Assembly (NCBI GenBank): GCA_903853735.1
Contig: CAINUH010000461.1
Span: forward strand, 1 to 8,088
DNA from: an uncultured Desulfomonile sp.
GTDB lineage: Bacteria > Desulfobacterota > Desulfomonilia > Desulfomonilales > Desulfomonilaceae
Length of the DNA: 8,088 nt
Direction of reading: 5' to 3'
Below are positions 6,205 to 8,088 of this stretch, piece after piece. The translations under genes were made by a program, and so were the position numbers. Every line of letters begins with the position of its first letter. Position 1 is the stretch's first letter. The notes under the pieces were generated by a model. That model was not told the origin of the DNA. It saw nothing but the letters and a program-made list of their open reading frames with translations, and did no database searches.

Positions 6205-7065
6205 ATGAGATCGCGTTTTCAATACATCCGGCCACAGTCATTACGGGAAGCTCTGGACTTCCTTGGCGAGCGAGGCCCAGACACAACCGTCCTGGCTGGA
6301 GGGACCGACCTGATGATAGCAATCAGGCGTGGAGATATAACGAACAAGTACGTGCTGGATGTGTCTAGACTCGAAGAGTTGCGCAAAGTGGAAATCGTGG
6401 ATGGCCGTTTGTTTACGGGGGCAGCCCTTACCTATACAGAAATCATGAATGACCCAACTGTACTTTCTTTCGCACCGGTTCTGGTTCAGGCCGCAAGCTG
6501 CGTGGGAAGTCTCCAGATCCGCAATGTGGGGACTTTAGGAGGAAATGTTGCGAATGCTTCCCCGGCAGGGGACGCTGTCACGGCCTTGACGGTGCATGAC
6601 GCTAAAGTTGAGATCGTGGGCGCCACTGCGAGTCGAAGGGAACCGTTGGCTGATGTCATCATTGGTCCATACCGGACCACTCTCAAGCCGGGCGAACTAA
6701 TCACCCGTTTTGAATTGCAGCCCCTGGGGCAAGGCTATCGGTTTACCTTTAAGAGAATTGCCAGGCGCAGATCTCTCTCTATAGCGAGAATAAACATAGC
6801 GGCTGTCGGGCAGGTGCATCCAAACGGTCTGGTTAAGGACCTCAGACTTTCGGTAGGCTCCGCAACTCCCCAACCTTCTAGAATGACTTCTGCAGAGGAG
6901 ACTTTGTGCGGTATGGTTCCAAACTGGTCGCTGATTAAAGAGGCAGCCAAAAAGGTCTCCACTGAGATGATTCGCCGTAGCGGAGTCAGACCGTCCACCG
7001 AATATAAGAAACCGGCGGTGGAAGGACTTGTTATCAAGGCTTTGGCAGAACTTTTTATTGAATAG
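6205..7065 (+). CDS. Molybdenum hydroxylase medium subunit, FAD-binding (CoxM type)
   Basis: The 286-residue subunit binds FAD and passes electrons to the external acceptor. FAD motifs are LAGGTDL (30-36) and GTLGGNVANASPAGD (109-123), preceded by the family phrase CVGSLQIRNV (99-108). A CO dehydrogenase flavoprotein C-terminal domain follows from about residue 175. The only cysteines are C99 and C235. The extra four-cysteine [4Fe-4S] insertion that marks the beta subunit of 4-hydroxybenzoyl-CoA reductase is therefore absent. The ATG at 6205 lies 4 nt after the previous stop and begins with MRSRFQYIRPQSLREAL, the normal family N-terminus. An in-frame ATG at 6091 would add 38 residues overlapping the small subunit and is rejected. 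There is no strong ribosome site, so translation is probably coupled to the gene before. The next gene starts 7 nt after its stop. Confidence 0.94.
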   Translation: MRSRFQYIRPQSLREALDFLGERGPDTTVLAGGTDLMIAIRRGDITNKYVLDVSRLEELRKVEIVDGRLFTGAALTYTEIMNDPTVLSFAPVLVQAASCVGSLQIRNVGTLGGNVANASPAGDAVTALTVHDAKVEIVGATASRREPLADVIIGPYRTTLKPGELITRFELQPLGQGYRFTFKRIARRRSLSIARINIAAVGQVHPNGLVKDLRLSVGSATPQPSRMTSAEETLCGMVPNWSLIKEAAKKVSTEMIRRSGVRPSTEYKKPAVEGLVIKALAELFIE

Positions 7066-7072
7066 ATCGATC

Positions 7073-8088
7073 ATGAAAAACCAACATTTCGATAGTGTGG
7101 GACAAAACGTCCTAAGAATCGGCGCTGCGGAAAGAGTCTTGGGCACGGCCCGTTTCGCAGCGGACTTATTCATGGAGGGGATGGTAACTCTCTTAGCGTT
7201 GAGAAGTACAAAGCACCACGCTCGTATTGTTTCTCTGAACATATCGGACGCCGCTCAAGTACCTGGTTGTGTTGGAATCTTCACCCATAAGGACATCCCA
7301 GGCAAAAATCGTATAGGCATTATCAATAAAGACCAACAGCTCTTGGCCGAGGACAAAGTAAGATACCTCGGAGATCCCATAGCCCTGGTGGCCGCAGAAA
7401 CCTGCGAAGCTGCCGAACAGGCATTAGATGCCATCCGTGTTGAATATGAGGAACTCTGCGCGGTTTTCGACCCGGAAGAGGCGCTGAGACCAGGAGCGCC
7501 GAGGATTCATGAAAACGGAAACCTGCTGGGAAGACGGGTAGTCAAGCGTGGCAGCCCGGAGGAGGCTCTCAGCCGCGCAGACGTCATTATTGAGCGCGTT
7601 TATAAGACAAGTTTCGTAGAGCACACCTATCTTGAACCGGATTCCGGGTTGGCATACGTCGATGATAATGGATGCCTGGTTATTCATGCTTCTACACAGA
7701 ACCCTCACTATGACCAGAAAGAGGTTGCCGATCTATTGGGTCTGGAAGAACCCAGGGTTAGGATAATCCAGGCAGCCACGGGTGGAGGTTTCGGTTCAAA
7801 GCTCGATCTGAACGTTCAGGGGTTTGTAGGACTGGCCGCATACCTCCTCAAAAGGCCGGTCAAGATGGTTTACACCAGAGAAGAGGCCTTTCTATGCACC
7901 CCCAAACGCCATCCCCTCAAAATAACGTATAGGTCCGGAGCAAATCGTGATGGAAGACTTATGGCTGCAGACGTAAAGATAATAGGAGATACAGGGGCTT
8001 ATGCCTCTTATGGCATGGCCGTGGTGAGCCGCTCGGCAGTCCATGCCACAGGGCCCTATGAGATTCCAAATGTCCATTTGGAATCGAT
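7073..8088 (+). CDS. Molybdenum hydroxylase large (molybdopterin) subunit, 3' end outside window
   Basis: An open frame from ATG 7073 runs off the right edge; 338 residues are visible of a family length near 750-800. The N-terminal domain (residues 11-130; GxARFAADL, RYLGDPIALVAAET) is the aldehyde oxidase/xanthine dehydrogenase a/b hammerhead. The molybdopterin-binding domain then begins, with EHTYLEPDSGLAY (183-195), STQNPH (207-212), the cofactor loop ATGGGFGSK (235-243) and GDTGAYASYG (305-314). The active-site loop and catalytic Glu near the C-terminus lie beyond the window, so CO dehydrogenase, xanthine/purine, nicotinate or aldehyde specificity cannot be decided. No twin-arginine signal is seen. 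There is no clear Shine-Dalgarno, and the short 7-nt gap suggests coupling with the FAD subunit. No frameshift is visible in the part present. Confidence 0.93.
   Translation, partial: MKNQHFDSVGQNVLRIGAAERVLGTARFAADLFMEGMVTLLALRSTKHHARIVSLNISDAAQVPGCVGIFTHKDIPGKNRIGIINKDQQLLAEDKVRYLGDPIALVAAETCEAAEQALDAIRVEYEELCAVFDPEEALRPGAPRIHENGNLLGRRVVKRGSPEEALSRADVIIERVYKTSFVEHTYLEPDSGLAYVDDNGCLVIHASTQNPHYDQKEVADLLGLEEPRVRIIQAATGGGFGSKLDLNVQGFVGLAAYLLKRPVKMVYTREEAFLCTPKRHPLKITYRSGANRDGRLMAADVKIIGDTGAYASYGMAVVSRSAVHATGPYEIPNVHLES

Noticed and set aside
6697..7242. Reverse-strand open frame (181 codons) opposite the FAD and large subunit junction
   Set aside because: It spans the junction of two clear genes on the other strand, with no ribosome site or recognisable domain.
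5697..8088. Assignment of the three subunits to 4-hydroxybenzoyl-CoA reductase (hcrCBA)
   Set aside because: The FAD subunit lacks the four-cysteine [4Fe-4S] insertion, and the large subunit's diagnostic part is outside the window.

Overview
The window is one strand of densely packed bacterial genes, all read on the + strand: nine protein-coding genes, the last cut by the right edge. Base composition is near 50% GC by eye. AGA, AGG and ATA codons are used freely in every gene, and no block stands out in codon use, so I see no sign of recent transfer inside the window. The combination of a branched-chain-amino-acid (Liv) type ABC transporter, a three-subunit molybdenum hydroxylase and a CoA-type aldehyde dehydrogenase suggests a catabolic island in an anaerobic or facultative proteobacterium or Desulfobacterota-like organism. 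A repeat of the ATTGCTTCGT...AATGACA kind in the one long intergenic gap also fits that group. The taxonomic guess is an inference and is weak.

Layout. (1) 8-586: a small protein of the 'amino acid synthesis' family (PF06684, formerly DUF1185). (2) 591-619: a perfect hairpin in the short gap. (3) 645-2129: an aldehyde dehydrogenase of methylmalonate-semialdehyde-dehydrogenase type, with an unusual cofactor-binding motif. (4) 2130-2331: the only real intergenic region, with an inverted pair of short interspersed repeats and a weak promoter candidate. (5) 2332-5675: livH, livM, livG and livF, a complete permease and ATPase set without a periplasmic binding protein. (6) 5697-8088: the [2Fe-2S], FAD and molybdopterin subunits of a xanthine dehydrogenase/CO dehydrogenase family hydroxylase, the last one partial.

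How the genes may work together. livH to the Mo subunit are separated by at most 23 nt and look like one transcript. The simplest reading is uptake of a small organic substrate (amino acid, aromatic or heterocyclic acid) by the Liv-type importer, and water-derived hydroxylation or aldehyde oxidation by the molybdenum enzyme. The upstream aldehyde dehydrogenase would handle a semialdehyde or aldehyde intermediate. The substrate cannot be read from the sequence. The FAD subunit lacks the extra [4Fe-4S] insertion of 4-hydroxybenzoyl-CoA reductase, so that well-known partner of Liv-type transporters in anaerobic aromatic degradation is argued against.

I did not find a clearly new system. The best leads are the unexplained neighbourhood of the PF06684 protein, the SPSR motif in the aldehyde dehydrogenase, the degenerate ABC signature in LivG and the interspersed repeat pair.
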